DNA of 64,000 nucleotides from REEB509 sp049314555 (GTDB lineage Bacteria; Pseudomonadota; Alphaproteobacteria; Caulobacterales; Aquidulcibacteraceae). A model generated the notes under the pieces. That model had not been told where the DNA came from, did not search any database, and worked only from the letters and a program-made list of their open reading frames with translations. The stretch spans positions 56,735 to 120,734 of the forward strand of contig JBMOEW010000004.1 in the NCBI GenBank assembly GCA_049314555.1, given 5' to 3'. Shown piece by piece: positions 24,973 to 33,220 of this stretch. The translations under genes and the position numbers were made by a program. How positions within the stretch are numbered: position 1 is the first letter of the stretch; each line of letters opens with the position of its first letter.

Positions 24973-26855
24973 TGCGGTTCCAGGTGCACAAGCACTGCGC
25001 CCTCCTTGACCTGCGCGCCTTCCTGCGTGGACACCTCGGCAATAACACCATCGCGCGGGGCCTTCAGGCCGTGCTCCATCTTCATGGCTTCCAGGGTGAG
25101 CAGCACGTCGCCCTTCTTCACCGCCTGCCCGGCTTTGGCGCTAACCGCCACGATCTTGCCTGGGAGGGGGGCTTTGACGTCGTCTCCGGCGTCTAGGCCC
25201 AGGTGTTCGGCGGAGGCACCGGGGGGCGAGAAGACGTATGTCTCAGCCTCGGCCGTGGCGGCAACGCGCCCTCCTGATAGAAGAACCGCTACGGTATCGT
25301 AGTCTCCTACCTCACCAAAGCGGCACATCGGTGCCTGTACCACACCAGCATCATCTTCAAGCAGAGCAAAGCCGCGAGGCGGCGCGTTCAAACGCCAGCC
25401 GTCTGCTGAATCCCATGGGGAATGGCCCTCATGGTCACCGATAAGCTCTCGAAGCGCCGCCGTCGCCGCGATCAGCCTGAGGGTATCCGGCGCTTGAGCC
25501 AAAGCGACGCCGCGATCGGCGATGAGCCCGGTGTGGACCGCCCCTTCGGCAAACTCTTCATCGTCCGCACACCGACGGAGAAACCCGATATTGGTGCGAA
25601 TTCCCGCGACCAACGAACGATCAAGGAATTCAATCAGTTCGCCCAGCGCATGGTCACGGTCGAAGGCGGATACAATCACTTTAGCGATCAAGGAGTCGTA
25701 GGCGGAAGGCACCGTGTCGCCCTCTTCGAAGCCGGCGTCCACCCGTTCGCCGCCGGCCCAAATGTCCATGGCCTCAATCCGCCCCACGCTCGGGCGAAAC
25801 CCTTCCGCGGGGTCCTCCGCGCAGATCCGGGCCTCGATGGCGTGACCGGTGATGGAGAGCTCGTCCTGCCGTTTCGGGAGCTGCTCCCCCGCCGCGACGC
25901 GAAACTGCCATTCAACCAGGTCCTGGCCGGTGATCATTTCGGTTACCGGGTGTTCGACCTGCAAGCGGGTGTTCATCTCCAGGAACCAGAAGCCGTCTGG
26001 GCGCAAAGGCCCATTGCCATCGACGATGAACTCCACCGTGCCTGCGTTCTCGTAAGACACCGCCTTGGCAAGCTTAACCGCGGCGGTGGTCATCGCGGCG
26101 CGGACCTCGTCTGTCATGCCGGGCGCGGGGGCCTCTTCGATCACCTTCTGGCGACGTCGCTGCAGCGAACAGTCCCGCTCGAACAAATGGACGACGTTAG
26201 CGTGCTTGTCGCCAAACACCTGCACTTCGATGTGGCGCGGGCGCTGTACCAAACGTTCAATCAAAACAACATCGTTGCCAAAGGCGGCTTTGGCTTCGCG
26301 CTGGGCTGAAGCCAGCTGGTCCTTGAAATCTTCCGCGCGGGTCACTTCGCGAATGCCGCGGCCTCCGCCGCCGGCCACCGCTTTGATCAGCACCGGGAAG
26401 CCTATATCCTTGGCGGCTTTGAGCAGCCGCTTTTCGCTTTGGTCTTCGCCCTGGTAGCCCTCCAAGACCGGCACGCCGGCTGCGATCGCGAGGCGCTTGG
26501 CTTCGTCCTTTAGGCCCATGGCGCGGATGGCATTGGGGGTTGGCCCAATCCAGATCAGCCCAGCCGCCACTACGGCTTCTGCGAATTCGGGGTTTTCAGA
26601 CAAAAAGCCATAGCCCGGATGGATGGCTTGGGCACCGGTTTCCTTCGCCGCCGCGATGATCAAATCCCCGCGCAGATAGCTGTCTGTCGCCGGCGGGGGC
26701 CCCAAGCGCACGGCCTTGTTCGCCTCGCGCACATGTTTGGCAGTGGCATCGGCGTCGGAATAAACCGCCACCGTGGTCATGCCCATGGTCTTGGCGGTGC
26801 GGAAAATGCGACAGGCGATTTCGCCGCGGTTGGCGACAAGGACGGATGTGAACAT
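24969..26855 (-). CDS. mccA: Biotin-dependent acyl-CoA carboxylase alpha subunit (probably methylcrotonyl-CoA carboxylase)
   Basis: A 628-residue subunit that carboxylates its own biotin with ATP and bicarbonate. The biotin carboxylase domain runs from VLVANRGEIACRI through the ATP-grasp loop AVAGGGGRGIREV and FLEMNTRLQVEHPVTE. The C-terminal biotinyl domain has EAMKMEHG with K592 as the biotin site. Propionyl- and methylcrotonyl-CoA carboxylases are alike here. I assign methylcrotonyl because a hydratase of leucine degradation and mccB lie in the same - strand block. A pccB further along (38.4-40 kb) leaves propionyl-CoA carboxylase as the alternative. Confidence 0.88.
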   Translation of the reverse strand: MFTSVLVANRGEIACRIFRTAKTMGMTTVAVYSDADATAKHVREANKAVRLGPPPATDSYLRGDLIIAAAKETGAQAIHPGYGFLSENPEFAEAVVAAGLIWIGPTPNAIRAMGLKDEAKRLAIAAGVPVLEGYQGEDQSEKRLLKAAKDIGFPVLIKAVAGGGGRGIREVTRAEDFKDQLASAQREAKAAFGNDVVLIERLVQRPRHIEVQVFGDKHANVVHLFERDCSLQRRRQKVIEEAPAPGMTDEVRAAMTTAAVKLAKAVSYENAGTVEFIVDGNGPLRPDGFWFLEMNTRLQVEHPVTEMITGQDLVEWQFRVAAGEQLPKRQDELSITGHAIEARICAEDPAEGFRPSVGRIEAMDIWAGGERVDAGFEEGDTVPSAYDSLIAKVIVSAFDRDHALGELIEFLDRSLVAGIRTNIGFLRRCADDEEFAEGAVHTGLIADRGVALAQAPDTLRLIAATAALRELIGDHEGHSPWDSADGWRLNAPPRGFALLEDDAGVVQAPMCRFGEVGDYDTVAVLLSGGRVAATAEAETYVFSPPGASAEHLGLDAGDDVKAPLPGKIVAVSAKAGQAVKKGDVLLTLEAMKMEHGLKAPRDGVIAEVSTQEGAQVKEGAVLVHLEPQ

Positions 26856-26864
26856 GCCCCCGCC

Positions 26865-28202
26865 CTATCCCACGAGCCCCAAAAGCACAATCGCCGCGAG
26901 GAAAAGCACTAAGCAGAAGAGTGCGAAAAACCACAGAAAGACGCTACGCCAAAGTGTGGACCACCAACCCAAAGCGTAGCCGCCCTTGAGTTGGAAGACC
27001 ATGTGAACGGGGATCAAGAACGCCAACCCTCTGGCGATCGGCCCGGACGCCGCCTCGGGCAGGAAACGCGTCGCGAGAACGATCAAGATCACGGCGAATG
27101 ACACAAAGCTTAGCGAATACAAGACGAACACGGCATGGTCGAACCATGTGACACCGCGCTTCCAAATAAACAACAAGGCTGCAAATGGAATTGAAATGGG
27201 GATCAACAGCCACGAAAATTTGTACGCGGCATTCTGTATCTTGTACCAGGCCAGCTCCGGATTTTCCAGCTTGTGACGGATCTTCTCATCAAAGGAAGCT
27301 GACCCCGTGTTGACGTTTATCTCGCCGGCTTCGTACCTACGGCGAATCTCATCGAAAACGGAATTGCGGTCTTCGGGATTGGTCAGCGTTCGGCTGTACT
27401 CGACATTGAGGTCGTCACCTTCCTCGGTGATCTCTAGGCCCGCAACCTCCCGGCCGTCGCCCGCCACCGCCCGGTCCAGTGCTTCAAGCGTCCCCTCCAG
27501 GCTCAGCACGCGCGCGGTGTCGTTTGCCGCCCGCGCGGTTTCAAGCGCAACGCGCACTTCGGACTGGGCGCTGGCGTAAAGATCGCGCCGCGCCCGCGCC
27601 TCGGCCAAGTCCTGTTCCATCCTCCTTAAACCCGCCTGCGCCCCCACAAGGCCTGCCTGCGCCCCCGCCAACATGCCCGACGCGCCAGGGCCGGTTTCCG
27701 TCCGCGCCGCTTGAACTTCAGCTTCCGCCTCCGCAATCGCCGCACGCGCCTCAGTCAGTTCGGTTTCCAGCTGCGCCACGGAGCGCGCCTCTTGCGTGGT
27801 GACGCGCGGCGCTTCGCCCGCCGCAAAAGCGAACACAAAGAACATCAAGAACACGGTGAACAAAAACAGCGCTACTGGCCCGATGAACCGCGCCCTTTCC
27901 CCAAGGATGTAGCGGCGCGTCAACGTGCCCGGTCGGAAAAACAGCAGGGGCAGCGTCTTCCACGCTTTGGTGTCAAAGTGCAGCACGCCATGCAGAAAAT
28001 CGTGCCCCACATCCGCCAGCTTTCGGCTGATATGGCTTGGCTGGCCACAGGCGTGGCAGAACTCGCCCGCCAGTGTCGCCCCACAATTCAAGCAGTCCCC
28101 ATGGTCGCCCTGCCTGCCATCGCCAGCGCCTGGTCGCTCAATTGAGTTCGCTGCCAAACCAGCTGTGATCGCTGCCCCCACTGCTTCAACTTCCCCACTC
28201 AT
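26865..28202 (-). CDS. DUF3667 membrane protein with zinc ribbon
   Basis: A 445-residue protein. An N-terminal zinc ribbon (C37, C40, C49, C52) leads into the DUF3667 block containing LLFFRPGTLTRRYILGERAR. One membrane helix follows, then a predicted coiled coil rich in Ala/Glu (about 150-220) and three or four more membrane segments at the C-terminus. The function is unknown. The start at 28202 overlaps the preceding stop by 4 nt. The frame stays open far upstream (to 29078), but that part is out-of-frame reading of the hydratase gene and is excluded. Confidence 0.88.
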   Translation of the reverse strand: MSGEVEAVGAAITAGLAANSIERPGAGDGRQGDHGDCLNCGATLAGEFCHACGQPSHISRKLADVGHDFLHGVLHFDTKAWKTLPLLFFRPGTLTRRYILGERARFIGPVALFLFTVFLMFFVFAFAAGEAPRVTTQEARSVAQLETELTEARAAIAEAEAEVQAARTETGPGASGMLAGAQAGLVGAQAGLRRMEQDLAEARARRDLYASAQSEVRVALETARAANDTARVLSLEGTLEALDRAVAGDGREVAGLEITEEGDDLNVEYSRTLTNPEDRNSVFDEIRRRYEAGEINVNTGSASFDEKIRHKLENPELAWYKIQNAAYKFSWLLIPISIPFAALLFIWKRGVTWFDHAVFVLYSLSFVSFAVILIVLATRFLPEAASGPIARGLAFLIPVHMVFQLKGGYALGWWSTLWRSVFLWFFALFCLVLFLAAIVLLGLVG

Positions 28203-28591
28203 GAGCGCCCCTGCGTGTTGCGCGTCATGGGCGCGGGTGGATCGTGGTCGTCGATGCGGCCAAAATAGGCAAAATCGGTGCGGGCGACCACTTTTGGTTC
28301 GGCGGAGGGGGCGCAGGCGGGCGGCGCGCGGGCAGCGTCTGCGGTGATCAGGCACAGGCCTTCTGCGTCCACCGCAAGCTGTGCCAAGCCCTCGGCCTCT
28401 TCCGGGGTTCTTGCCCAAACAAAAACACTGACGACCATGCCTTCCACTTCGGCGGGCCAATGTCCACGGAGGCGATCGGGCACGGCTTCCACCACAACGC
28501 GCCAATGGGGCATCGCGGCGCGGGCAAAACCGGCGCGATACATGAAGCGCCAAAACCACGCCGCGCGGGGGCCGATCGGCAACCGGGTCAT
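28199..28591 (-). CDS. Hypothetical protein between hydratase and DUF3667 genes
   Basis: A 130-residue soluble protein of unrecognised family. Its N-terminus (AAWFWRFMYRAGFARA) is aromatic and basic; the middle looks like alternating strands and helices. Both ends overlap neighbours by 4 nt (ATGA), so it is translated in a chain with the hydratase and DUF3667 genes. The ATG at 28591 was chosen for that overlap; a TTG three codons upstream is possible. Confidence 0.75.
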   Translation of the reverse strand: MTRLPIGPRAAWFWRFMYRAGFARAAMPHWRVVVEAVPDRLRGHWPAEVEGMVVSVFVWARTPEEAEGLAQLAVDAEGLCLITADAARAPPACAPSAEPKVVARTDFAYFGRIDDHDPPAPMTRNTQGRS

Positions 28592-29418
28592 GCGCGCCAA
28601 TCCGGGTCGCGGCGCTCCAGGAAGGCGGCCAGCCCCTCCTGCCCTTCTTGCGAGGCACGGCGGGCGGCAATCTGGCGGGCGGTTTCGTGGAGGACGTGAT
28701 CGTCGACCAAATGGCCGGCGATGCCAAGCCGAGTTCGCACGGCGTCGTCCTGGAGAAACTGGACCAACGCTTTGGCCTGCGCCACCGCGCCGGGCGCATT
28801 TTCGAGCGCCAGATTCGATAAGCGCTCCAGGTTTGCGACCAGCCCATCGGCGTCGGCCACAATTTCATGGACAAGGCCGTAGCGTTGGGCGGCTTGGGCG
28901 TCGAAGGGCAGCGCGGAGGCAAACAGAGCCCTCGCGTTGCGGGCACCGATGGCTTCAACAACGTAAGGGCTGATCGTTGCGGGCGTGAGCCCAAGGCGCA
29001 CTTCGGAAAAGCGAAAGCGGGCGTCGCTGGTGGCAATGGCGTAGTCGCAGGCGGCCACCAGCCCTGCCCCGCCGCCAAACGCTGCCCCTTGGACCAATGC
29101 CACGGTCAGCTGTGGCAGACCATGCAATGCCTTTAGCATGCGCGCCAGGGCCAAAGCGTCGGCTTCGTTTTCCAGTTGCGAGTGCGCGCCTTGGCGACGC
29201 ATCCACTCGACATCCGCGCCTGCGCAAAACGCATCGCCTGCCCCGCGCAAGAACACCACGCGCAAACGATCCTGGGTGGCAAGGGTGGCAAACGCCTCGC
29301 CCAGTTGGGCGATCATCAATTCGTCCATGGCGTTTTTCTTTGCCGGACGGCTCAGCGTGACAATCGCCACGCCGGAGGCGGATAGGTCTAGCACTACCGG
29401 GTCTGGTGCCAGGGACAT
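28588..29418 (-). CDS. liuC: Enoyl-CoA hydratase family protein, probably methylglutaconyl-CoA hydratase
   Basis: A 276-residue crotonase. The oxyanion-hole and active-site regions are FLRGAGDAFCAGADVEWMR and ALVQGAAFGGGAGLVAACDY, and the sequence is AUH/LiuC-like. Methylglutaconyl-CoA hydratase acts right after methylcrotonyl-CoA carboxylase in leucine breakdown, which fits mccA and mccB nearby. A generic enoyl-CoA hydratase remains possible. The stop overlaps the next gene (ATGA). Confidence 0.85.
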   Translation of the reverse strand: MSLAPDPVVLDLSASGVAIVTLSRPAKKNAMDELMIAQLGEAFATLATQDRLRVVFLRGAGDAFCAGADVEWMRRQGAHSQLENEADALALARMLKALHGLPQLTVALVQGAAFGGGAGLVAACDYAIATSDARFRFSEVRLGLTPATISPYVVEAIGARNARALFASALPFDAQAAQRYGLVHEIVADADGLVANLERLSNLALENAPGAVAQAKALVQFLQDDAVRTRLGIAGHLVDDHVLHETARQIAARRASQEGQEGLAAFLERRDPDWRA

Positions 29419-29466
29419 AGATGCACCTCTTGGCGGCGTAGCGGGGTGCCAACGCGGCCCTTGATC

Positions 29467-30624
29467 TTACAAAGCTGCCAGCGCTTGCGCCAGGGCTTGC
29501 GGACGGTCTGCTTCTGGGGTGTCGTTTAGGCGCAGGGGCTGAACGGTGGCGAAGAAGTACTCGAAATCCTCTGGCGGGGTGGCGTTATCCAAGAAGACCG
29601 GCGTCATGGGCCGGTGATAGCGATCGGCCAAATACACCTCGCGCTTGACGTGGTCGCTTTCGAAGGCGTCGCTGGAGCACATGATCAAGACACGGCTGGC
29701 CGTGCGGATCGCCCGGACGATTTCGCCAGCCCACCCATCGCCGGCCTGGATTGCTTCGGTATCCAGCCAAACGCCGCGCCCTTGCGCCTTGATCGCCGCC
29801 ACCGCCGGCAGAACTTGGGCTGAATCTGCGCGGGCATAGGACACGAAAACGGCTCCTCCCGGCGCTCCGGGGGCGGCCTGACTGGGGGCGGGTTGTGCTT
29901 GCGGCGGGCTGCTTTGGGGGGATCGTGCGCGGTTCTGGTCGCGGCGGGCTTGGTTGGCGGCAACGGCTGCAACTGCTGCTAACGCCGCGAGGGCAACAAC
30001 GCCGGCCACCACCGCCCAAAGCATCCAGGAGACGCCGGCCAAAAACGATGCAGCGCCAAGCGCTGCGCCAAGCACGACGACGCCGGTGAAGAGCCATCGC
30101 CACATGCTGGTTTCGCTGGCGGATTGCTTTCGGCGGCGCTGGGCTGGGGGGGCGGACGGCACTTCCCTGGGGCTCGCGCGTTCATTGTCCTGGCCCAAAT
30201 CCGGTGCGTGGGGGTCGGCTTCGGCGTGGGAACCGGGCTCGGATTCGATGCGGCGAGCTGTTTCCATCGCGTCCTGGATGGATTTGACCACCGCGGCCCA
30301 GGCGATATCGCGCTGGGGCTCAAATTTGGCGTCAATCACCCGCAGGTCGCGCAGGCCAACGGGCAGCACTCCATGATCCAGCTGCACCAGGACCAGCCGG
30401 CCATCGGCCCAGGCGTCAAGGGCGCGGCGTTCCATCTGCATGCGATGGAGCGCAAACAACGATTTGTTGGACCACAGCATAACCGCCACGTCGGCGCGCT
30501 GCATGTGGCGGAAGCCGCGCTCGCCGGTTTCGGCCTCCACAAACATGCCGCGCCGTTCAAGGAACACCTCGAGCGCCTCGGCTGCGGGCGCATCTTCGGG
30601 CGCGTAGGCAATGAATACGGTCAT
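29467..30624 (-). CDS. Membrane protein with two TIR domains (TIR-TM-TM-TIR)
   Basis: A 385-residue protein. The N-terminal TIR (3 to about 115) begins VFIAYAPEDAPAAEALEVFL. A low-complexity linker leads to two membrane helices (about 178-200 and 201-223), then a Pro/Gln-rich linker and a second TIR (about 258-345) with VFVSYARADSAQ, VWLDTEAIQAGDGW and SDAFESDHVKREV. E329 lies at the position of the catalytic Glu of NADase TIRs; E65 may be its counterpart in the first domain. A helical hairpin puts both TIRs on the cytosolic side. The enzyme activity and target are unproven. The gene sits 48 nt upstream of the hydratase gene on the same strand. Confidence 0.88.
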   Translation of the reverse strand: MTVFIAYAPEDAPAAEALEVFLERRGMFVEAETGERGFRHMQRADVAVMLWSNKSLFALHRMQMERRALDAWADGRLVLVQLDHGVLPVGLRDLRVIDAKFEPQRDIAWAAVVKSIQDAMETARRIESEPGSHAEADPHAPDLGQDNERASPREVPSAPPAQRRRKQSASETSMWRWLFTGVVVLGAALGAASFLAGVSWMLWAVVAGVVALAALAAVAAVAANQARRDQNRARSPQSSPPQAQPAPSQAAPGAPGGAVFVSYARADSAQVLPAVAAIKAQGRGVWLDTEAIQAGDGWAGEIVRAIRTASRVLIMCSSDAFESDHVKREVYLADRYHRPMTPVFLDNATPPEDFEYFFATVQPLRLNDTPEADRPQALAQALAAL

Positions 30625-30678
30625 GATACCCCTGTTGACCGCTGCAGTTTAGCGGTCGGGCGCATAATAGCAAACCAT

Positions 30679-30697
30679 CCGCCCCAAAACGGGGCGG
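30679..30697 (-). terminator. Possible terminator of the ArsC-like gene
   Basis: A perfect 7-bp stem CCGCCCC / GGGGCGG with a 5-nt loop lies 15 nt after the stop of the ArsC-like gene. No real T-run follows on the minus strand, so it would be a weak or partial terminator before the TIR gene. Confidence 0.4.
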
Positions 30698-30712
30698 CGA
30701 AAGGGCGATGGG

Positions 30713-31066
30713 CTAAAGGAGTTCGTCGATCTTGGTTTTTGGCCGGGCGATCACGGCCCCCTTCTGGGTGATGACGATGGGCCGTTGGATCAGTTTTGCA
30801 TGGGTGACCATTGCGTCCAAAATCGCTGCTTCGCTCGCGCTCGCGCTGTACAGATCAAGCTGTTCGCCCAGCGCTTCTTTGGGGCGCAGCAACTCTGAAG
30901 GCTTCATCTTTAACTTATTCAGAACACCTTCAATTTCTTGCTTCCCCGGCTTTTCCTTGAGATAAAGGTATTGCTCTACCTCCACGTCTTTTTGCGCCAA
31001 ATACTCGATTGCATTCTTCGATGATCCGCATCCGGGATTGTGCCAAACGACGACTTTGCGTGTCAT
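30713..31066 (-). CDS. ArsC/Spx-like thioredoxin-fold protein
   Basis: A 117-residue protein of the arsenate reductase (glutaredoxin-type) family. The active-site loop is HNPGCGSSKNAIEYL with a single Cys (C12), and ELLRPKEALGEQL carries the conserved Arg region. The usual CxxS and Arg of proven arsenate reductases are altered, and no ars genes are nearby, so arsenic function is doubtful. GGAGG lies just upstream of the ATG at 31066, and the downstream palindrome may end transcription. Confidence 0.82.
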   Translation of the reverse strand: MTRKVVVWHNPGCGSSKNAIEYLAQKDVEVEQYLYLKEKPGKQEIEGVLNKLKMKPSELLRPKEALGEQLDLYSASASEAAILDAMVTHAKLIQRPIVITQKGAVIARPKTKIDELL

Positions 31067-31235
31067 GGGGGAGGACCTCCTTATGGGGTGGCGCTGCGTT
31101 ACGTGGCTGCGCGGGTCTTTTACGTCCAGGGGGCGGCATCGGACTTGCCAAGGAGAAAAAAGCAAGGCACGCTGAACACTGCTCATGCACTGGCGCGATC
31201 TCAAATAGACGCCGGGCGGACTGGGAGGAACGACG

Positions 31236-31394
31236 ATGGAAACTCGCCAATTGGATCTTCGCGCGCAAAACACCCGTCGCGCTTGGAACGAGGCCTTTTG
31301 GGCGGTAGCGCTGATTGGCACCTGCCTGGCGATTGGCTACGGCGCGATGGCGGTGATTTCAGAGCGCGCGCTGGTGATCGCGACCATTCAATAA
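31236..31394 (+). CDS. Small single-pass membrane protein (52 residues)
   Basis: A short frame with ATG at 31236 and TAA at 31392-31394. GGGAGGA lies 6 nt upstream, one of the strongest ribosome sites in this stretch. The product has a basic N-terminus (RQLDLRAQNTRRAW) and a hydrophobic helix from about 19 to 41. It is divergent from the ArsC-like gene and convergent with mccB. No family was recognised. Confidence 0.6.
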   Translation: METRQLDLRAQNTRRAWNEAFWAVALIGTCLAIGYGAMAVISERALVIATIQ

Positions 31395-31499
31395 ATCCGC
31401 ATTGCCCTCCCCGCTTGGGACGGGGGCTGCATTGGTCGTCCAGACCAGACGACGCTTACACGTTAGCGACGCCGACACGTTAGCGAGCCGCGCCCTTTT
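31395..31499. other. Intergenic gap with a 12-nt direct repeat
   Basis: The convergent gap between the small membrane protein and mccB holds ACACGTTAGCGA twice (31458-31469 and 31475-31486, period 17) and a short GC hairpin near 31409-31425. No gene is seen. The repeats may be a binding site or part of a weak terminator. Confidence 0.35.
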
Positions 31500-33104
31500 T
31501 CACATCCTGAACACCCCGAAGCGCGTTTGCTCGATCGGCGCGTTGAGCGACGCTGCCAGGGACAGGGCCACGACCTTGCGGGTGTCTTTTGGATCGATCA
31601 CCCCATCATCCCAAAGGCGCGCGGTGGAAAAGTAGGGGCTGCCTTCTTGCTCATAGCGCGTGCGGATCGGGGCCTTGAAGGCCTCTTCATCCGCGGCTGC
31701 CCACGCCTGGCCCTTGGCTTCCATGCCGTCGCGCTTGATGGTGGCCAAAACGCTTGCGGCCTGCTCCCCGCCCATCACGGAAATACGGGCGTTCGGCCAC
31801 ATCCAAAGGAAGCGCGGCGCGTAGGCCCGGCCGCACATGCCGTAGTTGCCGGCCCCATAAGACCCCCCAATCACCACGGTGATCTTTGGCACGCGTGCGC
31901 ACGACACGGCGGTGACGAGTTTGGCCCCGTCTTTGGCGATGCCGCCGGCCTCGTAGGCCGAGCCGACCATGAAGCCGGTAATGTTCTGCAAAAACAGAAG
32001 CGGGATTTTTCGTTGACAACACAGCTCAATAAAGTGGGCCCCCTTGAGGGCGCTTTCTGAAAACAAGACGCCGTTGTTGGCCAAAATCCCGACCGACATG
32101 CCGTGGACCTTGGCAAAACCGCAGACCAGCGTTTCGCCGTAAAGCCGTTTGAATTCATCCAGTTCAGACCCGTCAACGATGCGCGCAATCACCTCGCGAA
32201 CGTCGTAGGGTTGGCGGATGTCTGCGGGGACGACGCCGTAGATTTCGTCTGGGCTATAGAGCGGCGAGCTGGCCGGTTTTGGCGCAATCGCCAGGGTTTG
32301 CTCGGGAACATGGGATAAAATGCGCCGGGCCAAATACAGGGCGTGGTCGTCATTCATGGCGTAATGGTCTGCAACGCCAGAGCGGCGGGCATGGACATCT
32401 GCACCGCCTAAGTCTTCAGCGCTGATGACCTCTCCCGTTGCTGCTTTAACAAGTGGCGGGCCGCCCAAGAAGATCGTGCCCTGCTGGCGCACGATGATGG
32501 TTTCATCGCTCATTGCCGGCACGTAGGCCCCGCCCGCCGTGCACGATCCCATCACCACCGCCACCTGAGGAATGCCTGCAGCACTCATGTTGGCTTGGTT
32601 GAAAAAGATGCGGCCGAAATGGTCCCGGTCTGGGAAAACATCTGCCTGATAGGGCAAATTCGCGCCGCCGGAGTCCACCAGGTATACGCAAGGCAAATGG
32701 TTTTCGCGGGCCACTTCCTGGGCGCGCAGATGCTTTTTGACCGTCATGGGGTAGTACGCCCCGCCCTTCACGGTTGGGTCATTGCACACAATCACGCAGG
32801 TACGGCCCGCTACGCGCCCGATGCCGGTGATCATCGAGGCACCATGGACATCGCCTTCATACATGCCGTTCGCGGCAAGGGCGTTTAGTTCCAAAAACGG
32901 TGTCGCGGGGTCCAGCAGACGCTCAACCCGCTCGCGCGGCAGCAGCTTACCCCGCGACTCATGGCGTTTGCGCGATTCTGGCGAACCGCCGGCAGCGGCG
33001 GTGGCGGTGCGGGCGCGCAATTCGTCTACCAGGGCGCGCATGGCGGTGGTGTTGGTTTGTGCGGCGGGGCTTGAGGGGTCGAAGGTCGAGGTGATGGTGG
33101 TCAT
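31500..33104 (-). CDS. mccB: Methylcrotonyl-CoA carboxylase beta (carboxyltransferase) subunit
   Basis: A 534-residue carboxyltransferase that moves CO2 from biotin to 3-methylcrotonyl-CoA. Diagnostic segments are VYLVDSGGANLPYQADVFPD, FNQANMSAAGIPQVAVVMG and SCTAGGAYVPAMSDE, where the SGGANLPYQ form separates MccB from propionyl-CoA carboxylase. Its partner is mccA at 24969-26855. The ATG at 33104 gives the usual length; a further ATG lies 30 nt upstream. It is convergent with the small membrane gene and divergent from the patatin gene. Confidence 0.95.
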   Translation of the reverse strand: MTTITSTFDPSSPAAQTNTTAMRALVDELRARTATAAAGGSPESRKRHESRGKLLPRERVERLLDPATPFLELNALAANGMYEGDVHGASMITGIGRVAGRTCVIVCNDPTVKGGAYYPMTVKKHLRAQEVARENHLPCVYLVDSGGANLPYQADVFPDRDHFGRIFFNQANMSAAGIPQVAVVMGSCTAGGAYVPAMSDETIIVRQQGTIFLGGPPLVKAATGEVISAEDLGGADVHARRSGVADHYAMNDDHALYLARRILSHVPEQTLAIAPKPASSPLYSPDEIYGVVPADIRQPYDVREVIARIVDGSELDEFKRLYGETLVCGFAKVHGMSVGILANNGVLFSESALKGAHFIELCCQRKIPLLFLQNITGFMVGSAYEAGGIAKDGAKLVTAVSCARVPKITVVIGGSYGAGNYGMCGRAYAPRFLWMWPNARISVMGGEQAASVLATIKRDGMEAKGQAWAAADEEAFKAPIRTRYEQEGSPYFSTARLWDDGVIDPKDTRKVVALSLAASLNAPIEQTRFGVFRM

Positions 33105-33220
33105 GGAATAGGAGCCAACCGGAGCTGGGTGCATTGTCAAGGGTCTGTTGAGGAGTTGGCAGCGCTCGCTTCATCATTTTGGGCTATGGTAAATTCCAAA
33201 CGATCAAAAGGAAGTGCGCC

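Noticed and set aside
28203..29078. N-terminal extension of the DUF3667 frame to 737 codons
   Set aside because: The added part is an out-of-frame reading of the hydratase and the 130-residue gene; the ATG at 28202 overlaps a stop in the usual way and begins just before the zinc ribbon.
30713..31066. Naming the thioredoxin-fold gene arsC and predicting arsenic resistance
   Set aside because: The active-site pattern differs from proven arsenate reductases and there are no ars neighbours.
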